Assembly (NCBI RefSeq): GCF_000350225.1
Contig: NW_005179027.1
Coordinates: forward strand, 92,954 to 156,953
Source: Chondrus crispus
Taxonomy: Eukaryota > Rhodophyta > Florideophyceae > Gigartinales > Gigartinaceae
Length of the DNA: 64,000 nt
Direction: 5' to 3'
Made by a program: the position numbers and the translations under genes. This document shows positions 1 through 9,064 of this stretch, piece after piece; the first letter of the stretch is position 1; the number at the start of each line of letters is the position of its first letter. The notes under the pieces are model-generated. The model was not told where the DNA came from. It did not search any database and saw only the letters and a program-made list of their open reading frames with translations.

Positions 1-1167
1 GTGGGCGGCCTCTCCTGAGAGACAGAGGAGGATTCTGTGCGTTCCTACTTTGCCCGCTACGGCCCTGTCTCCGACTGCGTCATCATGCGCGACCGTCTCA
101 CGGGCCATCCGCGCGGCTTCGGCTTTGTCACGTACGACGACCAGCTGGTCGCGGAGCGCGTGGCCACCGAGTTCCACGAGCTGGACGGCCGCCAAGTCGA
201 GGCCAAGATCGCCGTCCCGCGCTCGGAGTGCGTCCCGGCCCTTCGCACCAACGCCTGGCGCGCCACCAAGAAGGTCTTCGTCGGCGGCCTGCCGGCCACC
301 TGCCGTGAGGCCGAGCTGCTCGCACACTTCAAGCGCTTCGGCGACGTTGCCGAATGCCAGGTCATGTACGATCACCAGACTGGCAACTCACGCGGCTTCG
401 GCTTCGTTACCTTCACCAGCGAGGCCACCGTCGATACCGTCGTCGATCTCGATCAGCATGAGATCCTGGCAAAGCACGTCGAGGTCAAACGCGCGGAGCC
501 CAAGCAAGCTCTGGAAGCCCGCCGCGGACGCGAGGCCGCCGCCGCCGCTGCCGTCGCTGCGGCCCACCAACAGCAACATCAGCACCACCATCAGCAGCAA
601 CAACAACAACACCACCCCGCCGCCGTCGCAAAGCACCACACTCAATCCGTCACCGCTCACGCCCCGTACGCAGCCGTTGCCGCAACCAATTCCGCCGCCT
701 CCGTCCCCGCCATCCCGTCACCCCCGTCCGCCTCGCATTCCACTCCCGCTGCGCAAAGCCCCTTCCCGGGCTTCGGCCCCTGGTCAAGCCTCTTCTCATC
801 GGCTCCCGGCGCATCATCAGGCTCGTCGTGGAGCGCCCTCGTTGCCGCGGAGCGCGCCAGCCTCAACGCTGCACCCGGTCCGTCACTCCCTGTGAGCAGC
901 CCCAATAGTAACGCTACGTCCACGTCGGTGCCCGCGGGGGGCTCATCACTGCGCTCCCCATCGAACAGCGGCATGGGCTTTTTCACCCCGGCCCAACCGT
1001 ACACCCCGGACCTTGCGCAATGTGTTTACAACGCGTATTACGGGTCGTCGACAACGCCGGAGGGTTTTGAGATCGGCGCACATGCACAGGGCTTGCCAAG
1101 CGCAAGAGCAGAGCGGAGATTTCACCCGTATCCGACCAGGGAACGCGTAGACAGAAGTTATCGTTAG
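1..1167 (+). CDS. Two-RRM RNA-binding protein (Musashi/hnRNP A-B type), 5' end outside window
   Basis: Probable nuclear or cytoplasmic RNA-binding protein acting in mRNA processing or translation control. The frame opens at base 1 with RNP2 of the first RRM (VGGLS). RNP1 (RGFGFVTY) is at nt 112-135. A second RRM has RNP2 VFVGGL at nt 274-291 and RNP1 RGFGFVTF at nt 391-414. The tail is Ala-rich, then Gln/His-rich (about nt 560-640), then Pro/Ser-rich and disordered, ending with TAG at 1165-1167. The two tandem RRMs plus low-complexity tail match the Musashi/DAZAP1/hnRNP A-B layout; the exact orthologue is not clear. Odd point: codon 6 (nt 16-18) is TGA where this family has an invariant-looking Trp (GGLSW). 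That is either a real nonsense change or a base error. The gene start lies upstream of the window. Confidence 0.8.
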
Positions 1168-2244
1168 ATCCTGGCATCGACGAGCGTCGATGTGTGGGGA
1201 TGAGGTTGTGGCGATTTCTAGAATTTGGTGTGCGTTCTTTTTTTTTGTTGTTGATGTCATGTCGACATCGCCATCGTTGTGCAAAGGATTGTGGTGGCGA
1301 TGGGTTTAGGTTGCCTATGTCACCCGCCACCCGCCCCCCTCCCCCCGCCCCCCCTCTAGTTTGTGAGTGTATGTATTTTCGTCGCCCGCGTCGTGTGGAG
1401 TTTGCCCTTGCAAAGTTTTTAGTTGGTAATACAGACACGACATATTACAGATATATACTGTAACATGTCGTAGCAATGACCGTAGAGCTGGTATAGCAGC
1501 GCTTTTGGACACTGTTCTGGTCAGTGCAAGACTCAGGGAGTTCAGTTTCCGTGGTTGTTTAAAAAGTTAATCGGATCTACAGCTGGCCTACATCGTGGCT
1601 CCGTGCTCCACTTTGGCTAAAAGCACGTCATCGCGTTGCCAAGTCGCGTCCTACTCCATGCTTGACGCGGGGCCAAACGCATTGGTGAGGCAAAACGGTG
1701 GGTGCATGACGACAGGTGGGCAGCGGTTGCTTCCGACGCAATGGAAAAATTGCTCCACTCGGACGGCAAGGCGTCAATTCGCATGACGTGTGGCTTGCAA
1801 AACGGACTCGGAACGACGGGCGGCACATGTCATTTTCCGTGGGTGGCGCCGCGGATCGTACTGTACACCGTGAAACGTTCAAATGCATCTTGGCATCCCG
1901 GACACGCCAGATGATCATGTGTGATCACTTGGGGCGGTGAGCGGCACAGCAACGCGCATGTGCAAAAACCAACCATCTAGCTTGCACACATCACGTGGGT
2001 AATTGCGAGGATGATGAGGACAAGTACGTCATAACCGGGTCGGCACAGGGGGCATACCTGGTGACGATCCCGGCCCGAGGGTGAGCGGCGGAGACATCTT
2101 GTCGAACGGTGGACAAGGAAAAGGGCCTCTCCAAACATCGCTTAAAATAATGAAAAAATAAATCCAGGCATCCCACCATTTCTCCCTCCCCCTCTTCCGC
2201 CTCCCCTCCAACCCCACCGTTGCTTCCACACCGCAACATCAGCT
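1168..2244. other. Intergenic region between convergent genes
   Basis: This is the 3' flank shared by the RRM gene and the minus-strand coiled-coil gene. It starts with T-rich and C-rich stretches (a C-rich tract near 1328-1356). I see no convincing gene, RNA or repeat. Open frames on both strands are short and have no recognisable domain. Confidence 0.5.
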
Positions 2245-3741
2245 TCACGTAAAGCGCCCACCCTTGTTGCGTTGCCGCAATGCGCGCACAGCCGCCAGCA
2301 TATCCCCCGCGTCGTTTGCCATCTGCTCCGACCCCTCTGCTGCGTTTCCCAGCTTTTCCCCCCGCTGCTTGACCCGCGTCGTCGCCTCCGCAAACACGTT
2401 TCCACCGCCATCGCCATCCACTTTGGCGCCGCGGCTTTTGTTCGGAGAAAATGGTGGCGCCTTGCCCCCGGCCCCTGGTGAAGGCCCCGCATCCTTGCCG
2501 CCCGGTGTCTTCCCGCCTGACTCCCCCGTCCCTCCCAAGCCTGCGCGTACCTTCCCGCCAAGAGCCTTGATAGAAGCCACGCCGGCTTCCAACACAAACC
2601 ACCCCTTCTTTCGTTTCCATGTCGCCGTCCGACTGCCAAGCGTTTGCGACAACGGTGAAAATTCTTCCCCAGCTTCCAGGATCATCTCCTCCTCCGTGAG
2701 GCCGCAGTCGCGCGAAATGGTACCGCCTGCCGTGGCCGTCGTTGGATTGCGTCGTTCTTTCTCCGCTTTCGAGGAACGTGCAAAAATGACACCTTTCTTC
2801 GCCTTCGTCGTCTCATCCTTCGGTTGGTTGCACTGCCCGCCTGCTGTGGCGGCGTTAGGTGAAACAGCAGGCGCAGATACATAACCTTCTACCGGTGATG
2901 GAGCTGTTTCGTCCGTGGGCGAGTGTCCGAGCTTTTCTGATATCTTCGCAGCCTTTACCTGCAAGTCGTCGAGCTTTCTCTGATCGTGCTTGGAGCGTTG
3001 CGGGATTCTCTTGAGGCGTCGTACCTCTCTTCCGAGCCTGCTGAGCTCTAGCGTGAGTTGCTCCCTTTCGTCCTCAATATTGTTCTTGTTGCATGGTTTG
3101 TCCTTGAGCTTGTCCTTGAGCTTAATACCTAGGCCACCCAAGCCGGCACGCAGGCTCGGATGGGTGGGTGACTTTCCTTCAACGGTGATGACAGTGTCAG
3201 CCGAGGTGGCGGCGTCGGCCATCATAGTGCGACGAAGCTCGGCCGAGCTGGTACGGCAGTGGTGGGAAAAGTCGTTGATGTCTGGGGCGTCGGGGACGTC
3301 AAGATCCTCAGCGGCGACGGTGGGTACCTCGCCGTCGAGGAGACTCCCCTGACCGGATGAGTGGGGTGGTATGTCCAAGTAAGGGTCGTCGTGCTCGTCG
3401 TCCGATGAATCGTAGGTGCGCTCTATGACGTGCAAGCGACGGGCAGAGTACTGAGGAGGCGGGGCTGGGTGCGGGTGGTGGGGTGATTGCGCGTTTGGCT
3501 TAGAGGGAGGGGAGGTTTGAGGGTTAGTGTCCGTGTAGGGAGAAGGGAGGAAGTTACGGGTGTGTGAGACGACGTTGGCCAACTCGTCTGTGATCTGGGC
3601 CATGCGTTGCGAAAGGATGTTGCGACGGGCGGTATGCTCAGGTAAGGCAGGGTCGAGGGAGGCCATCTCGCTCTTGAGGGACTCCCAGTGCTGCCTGAGT
3701 TGCTCAGAGCGTTCGAAATCGGCATCGAGGGATTCTGCCAT
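2245..3741 (-). CDS. Disordered coiled-coil protein with an R-SNARE-like C-terminus
   Basis: 498 residues when started at the ATG at 3741 (MAESLDADF). The frame stays open for 182 more codons upstream, but that part is Pro/Ser low-complexity from a CT-rich tract and is more likely 5' UTR. Visible parts: an N-terminal helical segment (about residues 1-60), a Pro/Ser-rich acidic linker, a charged coiled coil (about 235-290), a Lys/Gly-rich segment, and a last 50 residues with a heptad-like helix containing QRGEKL. That helix resembles the start of the R-SNARE motif of tomosyn/VAMP proteins, but the position expected to hold the central Arg is not Arg. No WD40 repeats are present. A role in membrane traffic is therefore only a guess. 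Divergent from DDB1 across about 900 bp. Confidence 0.6.
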   Translation of the reverse strand: MAESLDADFERSEQLRQHWESLKSEMASLDPALPEHTARRNILSQRMAQITDELANVVSHTRNFLPSPYTDTNPQTSPPSKPNAQSPHHPHPAPPPQYSARRLHVIERTYDSSDDEHDDPYLDIPPHSSGQGSLLDGEVPTVAAEDLDVPDAPDINDFSHHCRTSSAELRRTMMADAATSADTVITVEGKSPTHPSLRAGLGGLGIKLKDKLKDKPCNKNNIEDEREQLTLELSRLGREVRRLKRIPQRSKHDQRKLDDLQVKAAKISEKLGHSPTDETAPSPVEGYVSAPAVSPNAATAGGQCNQPKDETTKAKKGVIFARSSKAEKERRNPTTATAGGTISRDCGLTEEEMILEAGEEFSPLSQTLGSRTATWKRKKGWFVLEAGVASIKALGGKVRAGLGGTGESGGKTPGGKDAGPSPGAGGKAPPFSPNKSRGAKVDGDGGGNVFAEATTRVKQRGEKLGNAAEGSEQMANDAGDMLAAVRALRQRNKGGRFT

Positions 3742-4640
3742 GGTTGCGGGCGAAGGAAGGAGGGGAGGGGGGGGGGGAGCGGGGGGGGAGCGGGGAGGGG
3801 GAATGAAGGGAAAGGGCGCGGAGGGCGCGAGGGAGGGGGGTGGAGGAAGGGGGGGCGGAGGAAGGGGAAGGGGAATGGGTGTCGTGGCGGGTTGGAGTGG
3901 GGAGTGGGGCAAGAGGGGATGGTGGAGAGGGGGGAATGACGAATCCCATGACGAATGGCGTGAGGAGATGCTGGAAAAGAAGTAAGATTTTGAGTTTTGC
4001 ATCAAGCTGTGAAGGGAGCGCGTTGCGTACAGTACACTGCAGTACAGTAGTTTTGCGCGGGTCACGCGATCTAGCGATGTTTTGCGGTTGTTTTCGGGCG
4101 CCGTCACTTGTGACATCGGAAGGGCTGTAAGGGAGGTGAAGGGAAAGCCGTGCTGCGGGCAACGCGCCTGTGTTTCTTGCACGACTCGTATCACGCGTGT
4201 CGCGTCGCACACAGCAGTTTGTAAGCCATGACATTGCGATGGAGTCATTGCGATGTGCTCCCGTGCTGACAGTGCTGACTCCCGCACGTGTCCACGTGTT
4301 GGGAACCATCAGAACACGCTCCGTACGCTCGCCATTTGGTGAGCATCCATTGGCCATTCATCCTAGATCAAAATCCTATGCGCTGTACACTTGTGGGCCT
4401 CCACTGCCCTCCCGCCCACCTCCGTTTAGTGCTCTCTCCTACTTTCCCACAATCATAACCAATTTCCTTCTTGATCCCTTTCACGCCATCCCTGCACACC
4501 TCGGCCCCCATCGCGCATCCCAATACTCACTCCTCTTGGCTCCCCACCCCCCCCCCCATCGACAGTTAATTGTCCCTGCATCGGCACTCAGGTGCCTCCA
4601 TACCCGCTCCCACCCTCTCTTGGCCTGAACTCCCCACACT
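3742..4640. promoter_or_regulatory. Divergent promoter region with a long purine tract
   Basis: About 900 bp separate the starts of the minus-strand coiled-coil gene and DDB1. Bases from about 3757 to 3945 are almost all G and A on the plus strand (CT on the coding strand of the minus gene), directly upstream of that gene's ATG. A CCATTGG (CCAAT-type) element lies near 4347-4353. C-rich stretches precede the DDB1 ATG. Promoter function is inferred from position. Confidence 0.4.
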
Positions 4641-7600
4641 ATGTACAATTACCTCGTCACGGCCCACAAGCATTCGGGCGTCTCCCACACAGCCGTCGGC
4701 AACTTTCTCAGCCCCGACCACCGAAACCTCCTCGTCGCCAAGGTCCATTACATCCAGGTCTACAACATCACCCCCGAGGGATTAGTATGCGCCGTCGAGC
4801 TGCCCATCTTTGGTACTATCTCCGTCATGAAGCTGATACGCATGCCGCACGACACCCAGCATCATCTCGTCATCCTCACCGAAAAGGAAAAGCTCTGCAT
4901 CTTGCGCTGGAACCTCGAAGAGAATCGCTGCCATGTCGTCTCCACGGGAAACATGCACGATGAGTATGCCGTAACGGAAGCCCAGGAGAAGATCGGTATC
5001 GTCGACCCCAATGGCCGCTGCATCGCCCTGTGTCTGCGCCAAAATCTACTCAAAATCATTCCCACCTCTGGCGACGCAGATCGCACCGCGTTTAATGTTC
5101 GCATGCGCGAGTCCTCGGTCATGGACATGGTTTTCTTACACGGCCGCCCCCATCCCACCATTGCTGTCATTTTCGGCCGGGATAAGGTCAACGCGATCAG
5201 AACCTACGAGATTAGTATACATGACCAGGACATTCGCCTGTGCGAACCGGAAAAGACTAATTTGGACTTGTCCTACGTGAAGATGGTTGCCGTCCCCCAG
5301 CCGTACGGTGGTGTGCTTGTGTTTGGCGATGACGCCATTATTTATCTGTCCCCCGAAGGCGATGAAGTCAAACAGCCTATTGATGCTACAATAATTAACG
5401 CCGTCGGCCAGATTGATGACGAGGGGACCCGGTATCTGGTCGGCGATCACAAGGGGCAGCTCATGATGCTTATGCTTGTCGAAGGCCCCTCGCGTGCGGC
5501 CGTTCTTCAGCTTAAAGTCGACGTACTCGGGGAGACCAGCGCCGCCCGCTCTATTTCTTACCTTGATAGTGGATTTGTATATATTGGCTCTAGGAGTGGC
5601 GATTCACAGCTAATCAGGCTGGGTAGGCCTGGCAATTCAGAGATGGGATCTCTGGTCGATGTTGTCCAGTCGTACACCCACCTCGGACCTGTTGTCGATT
5701 TCTGCATTGTTAAGGGCATGGGGTATTTGCGTCAGGGGCAAGGCCAAGTCGTCACATGCTCCGGCTTGGCTAAGGATGGCTCGCTGAGGATTATCCGCAA
5801 CGGAATTGGCATTTCGGAGCAAGCCTCTGTCGAGCTCCCTGGAATCAAGGACATGTACTCGCTTCGGCGGCATTTTGGTGATCGCTACCATTCATACCTG
5901 CTTCAGAGCTTCACCTCTGCAACAAGGGTTTTGGAGTTGATTGGAGCACATGAAATGGCTCCGGCATCGCTCCCGGGTTTTGACGAATCGAGTCCGACGT
6001 TGCACGCTGCAAATATGTTGGGTGATATTCTCGTGCAGGTTACGGCGAATGGCGTTCACGTCACGGACTGTCAAACTATGACTCCACAGCCTGCACTGGC
6101 CTGGCTTCCCCCGACTGATGTGCGCGTATCGATAGCGTCTGGGAACGCAACGCAGTTGCTGCTTGCGACGACTGGGGGGAATCTCATTTACCTCGCGGTC
6201 GATGTAGAGAAGAAAACCGTTGTCGAGGTGTCCCACGTGAAGATGGAAAACGAAATTGCATGCGTCAATTGCAACTATCTCAAAGTATCATCAAAAATGA
6301 CAGACGTCGCGGAGAAGAAAGAAGATCAACAAATGGCCTTTGTCGGAGCAGTTGGGTTATGGGCAGAAGTGAACGAATGCCCTGTTGTCAAGCTTGTTGC
6401 TCTTCCATCGCTGGCGACGATCCATACCGTCGAACTCGGTGGAGATGTCATTGCGCGCTGTGTCTTACTGTGTTCCATGGAAGGTCGTCACTACTTGCTC
6501 GTTGCCTTGGGCGATGGCTGCTTACTCACATACTCTGTAAATGCAGAGACAGCCGCCGCCGCAGCGGCGTCAGGGGATCCGGACGTTCAAAGCACAATGA
6601 ACACTCCTTCGGTTGTGTCTGAAAGGAGAAAATTGAGCGTCGGTACACAACCCGCCGACCTTAGCATTTTCAAGAGCCGAGGTTCGGATCATGTCTTCGC
6701 CGCTTGCGACCGCCCGACAGTGGTGTACGCAGCTACGGGTGGTGGCAAGTTGTTGATTTCAAACGTTAACCTGCAAGAAGTGACGCGTGTTTGCGGATTT
6801 GACACAGCAGCGTTTCCGGATTGTCTAGCAATCGCAACCGAAGACTGTTTGCACCTTGGGGCAGTCGATGAGATTCAAAAACTACACATTTCAACTGTAC
6901 CCCTTCATGAGCAACCACGACGGATCGCTCACATGGAAAGCGCAAGAGTTTTTGCGGTGCTGACTGAATCGACTCACATTGATGAAAACGGAGATGAAAC
7001 TTTAGAACAGTTTGTCCGGACTATTGATGACACAAGATACGACACCATTGACAAGTACAGGCTGAAACCGATGGAAATTGGTTCTGCAATTCTCGCTACT
7101 ACATTTAAGAATGATAACATTAACCCTGACGAGCAGTTTTTGGTGGTCGGCACCGGGTTTGAAAAGCCAGAACAAGAAGATGCAGACGAAGGCCGAATTC
7201 TGATATTCCGACTACTTGACGGTAAACCGGTCCTCGTGTCTGAACTACAAACCAAAGGTCCGACGCACTGTTTTTGTTCATTTGACGGAATGTTTTTGGC
7301 AGGTACTGGACCTGAAGTGCGGTTGTTTTCGGTCTCAGCCGGAAAGGATGGGGTCATAACAACAAAAATTGAAGACAAGCATCACGGGCACATTCTAGGA
7401 CTCCAATTAGCAAGAAGGGGAGACTTCATTCTGGTTGGAGATTTAATCAAGTCGATCATGGTATTGACATGCAAGAAAGTGGGCGAGACGTACCAACTTG
7501 AAGAAGTTGCACGAGACTATGGTGCAACAATGGTAATGGCATTGGAAATGCTTGATGATGACGTCTACGTAGTTGCGGAACACGGAAAGCACCTGCTCAC

Positions 7601-8078
7601 GTATCAACGCAACTCGTATGCAGCTACTGACGCGGAGCGTGGTCGTCTGGAAAGGATAGGCCAGTTTCATTTGGGCAGCAGGGTAAATAGCATTCAGCAC
7701 GGCTCACTGGTGATGCAGATGACTGACAATGAAGGACCAGCAACGAAGACGCTAATATTTGGAACACCCGATGGAACGCTTGGTGTCATTGCCTGCATTA
7801 AGCCCGCTATATATGAGTTCTTCCTTGCACTACAAAACGCAATGGCCACACTGATCCCTGGAGTTGGCGGCTTAAGCCATGCCGATTGGAGAGCAATGAC
7901 ACAGGAAACACCTCCTAGCACGGCCCCTGCCAAGAATTTTGTAGATGGCGATCTAATAGAGAGGTTTCTAGATTTGAGTATGGCTCAAATGTCCAAGGTG
8001 AGCTCCATGGTGAGCGTCCCTGTGGACGAACTAGTTCAGAAAGTAGAAGAAATGCAGCGGCTACATGGTGCAGGATAA
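4641..8078 (+). CDS. DDB1: DNA damage-binding protein 1 (DDB1), CUL4 ligase adaptor
   Basis: 1145 residues, uninterrupted, close to the roughly 1140 of animal and plant DDB1. DDB1 links the CUL4-RBX1 E3 ubiquitin ligase to WD40 substrate receptors (DCAFs) and acts in DNA repair, replication licensing and chromatin control in the nucleus. The match runs end to end. The N-terminus MYNYLVTAHK resembles MSYNYVVTAQK of human DDB1. Propeller A carries QGQVVTCSG and GSLRIIRNGIGI blocks, SRSGDSQLIRL matches the conserved SRLGDSQLVKL, and GETSAARSISYLDSGFVYIG follows the family pattern. The C-terminal helical region ends with VDELVQKVEEMQRLHG, like the family's terminal helix. Three beta-propellers are expected; propeller B binds CUL4. 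The start is the first ATG, after a C-rich leader. The downstream convergent gene encodes a candidate DCAF. Confidence 0.97.
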   Translation: MYNYLVTAHKHSGVSHTAVGNFLSPDHRNLLVAKVHYIQVYNITPEGLVCAVELPIFGTISVMKLIRMPHDTQHHLVILTEKEKLCILRWNLEENRCHVVSTGNMHDEYAVTEAQEKIGIVDPNGRCIALCLRQNLLKIIPTSGDADRTAFNVRMRESSVMDMVFLHGRPHPTIAVIFGRDKVNAIRTYEISIHDQDIRLCEPEKTNLDLSYVKMVAVPQPYGGVLVFGDDAIIYLSPEGDEVKQPIDATIINAVGQIDDEGTRYLVGDHKGQLMMLMLVEGPSRAAVLQLKVDVLGETSAARSISYLDSGFVYIGSRSGDSQLIRLGRPGNSEMGSLVDVVQSYTHLGPVVDFCIVKGMGYLRQGQGQVVTCSGLAKDGSLRIIRNGIGISEQASVELPGIKDMYSLRRHFGDRYHSYLLQSFTSATRVLELIGAHEMAPASLPGFDESSPTLHAANMLGDILVQVTANGVHVTDCQTMTPQPALAWLPPTDVRVSIASGNATQLLLATTGGNLIYLAVDVEKKTVVEVSHVKMENEIACVNCNYLKVSSKMTDVAEKKEDQQMAFVGAVGLWAEVNECPVVKLVALPSLATIHTVELGGDVIARCVLLCSMEGRHYLLVALGDGCLLTYSVNAETAAAAAASGDPDVQSTMNTPSVVSERRKLSVGTQPADLSIFKSRGSDHVFAACDRPTVVYAATGGGKLLISNVNLQEVTRVCGFDTAAFPDCLAIATEDCLHLGAVDEIQKLHISTVPLHEQPRRIAHMESARVFAVLTESTHIDENGDETLEQFVRTIDDTRYDTIDKYRLKPMEIGSAILATTFKNDNINPDEQFLVVGTGFEKPEQEDADEGRILIFRLLDGKPVLVSELQTKGPTHCFCSFDGMFLAGTGPEVRLFSVSAGKDGVITTKIEDKHHGHILGLQLARRGDFILVGDLIKSIMVLTCKKVGETYQLEEVARDYGATMVMALEMLDDDVYVVAEHGKHLLTYQRNSYAATDAERGRLERIGQFHLGSRVNSIQHGSLVMQMTDNEGPATKTLIFGTPDGTLGVIACIKPAIYEFFLALQNAMATLIPGVGGLSHADWRAMTQETPPSTAPAKNFVDGDLIERFLDLSMAQMSKVSSMVSVPVDELVQKVEEMQRLHGAG

Positions 8079-9064
8079 AGCGGCATGATCAAAGGATGTT
8101 CGAGAAGTGTTTCAGAGATGCTTGCAAAGGTGACGTACCCCTGCTGCCGTGGCATCTCACTGTTGCAACTGGATGTACATCGCATTGTACAACGAAACTA
8201 CCTACTCGTGGTCGTGAACGATGGGAAGGCCATTTGCGCCCTGACAGTTCTGTATGAACAACAGAACAATAACTACGCGTTTATCGCCGTACGCAACTTT
8301 CTGTATCATCAGGCATATCGCCGAGCAGATGGAGGAGCTTGAATATGCATTCTACAAATTTCTCTCAGATGACAAACTGTGACAGAAAAGCCTTTGTGAT
8401 GTCAATTGTCATTCGCTTCGGCTTTTCTTGAATCAAGTCAAGTCCAAAAAGATTGGTGATTGACTGTATCTGCCCGCTAGGGCAAAAGCCCGCTGTAAAC
8501 GTATACTTAATTTTCTCCTCTATCAAACTTGCGAATTCATACTCGGACAACTCCGAGTTCACCATCGCCATTTCTTGAATGGAAGTACATCTATTTCGCA
8601 TCGGTCGAAACAGCAAGTTCCCTGTCTCATACTGTACCGCAACTATGTGGTGTATTAGGCCGCATGAGCTGTGAAGTTGCCAGTATGAGTGGCATTTCTA
8701 TTGAAGAAATCATGGGTAGCTTATTTGTCGGTCCCCTTCCAAGGACATTTAAAGCCCAAATACTGGTTATACTCGGTAATGATAAGAACATATTGCCAAG
8801 AACTGGGCACAGTACCCGCACTAGCATTCTACGGACATTGATGAGCACGGGCAGCACTGAAATTGAGGGAGAGGAAATACGGATTTGTTCATTCCATTTT
8901 ATTCTGCATCTAGCCTACTTTCTTGTATGGTGGGAAGGCGCTTCTCGTGTAGGGGTCATATCCTCTACGTTTGAGGAGCTAGGGTCGTGAACCATAAGAA
9001 AAAAAATGTAAGGTTTCAGTCTTTCGCCTTGAGCCAACACGTTCTAGTCAATAGCATCTGCGAG
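8079..9064. other. Intergenic region between DDB1 and the WDTC1-like gene
   Basis: About 990 bp between the two stop codons. It includes both 3' UTRs. Two minus-strand open stretches (about 8365-8616 and 8627-8857) have protein-like composition, for example a Glu/Lys-rich segment near 8510-8580. Neither carries a domain I recognise, and they could be remnants of an old gene. A_n runs near 9000 may relate to polyadenylation. Confidence 0.4.

Noticed and set aside
3742-4287. 182-codon N-terminal extension of the coiled-coil protein
   Set aside because: The extension is low-complexity Pro/Ser from a CT tract with no domain; the downstream ATG starts a normal protein N-terminus.
8529-8990. A 153-codon plus-strand gene after DDB1
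   Set aside because: No domain, overlaps better-looking minus-strand stretches, and sits in the probable 3' UTR zone.
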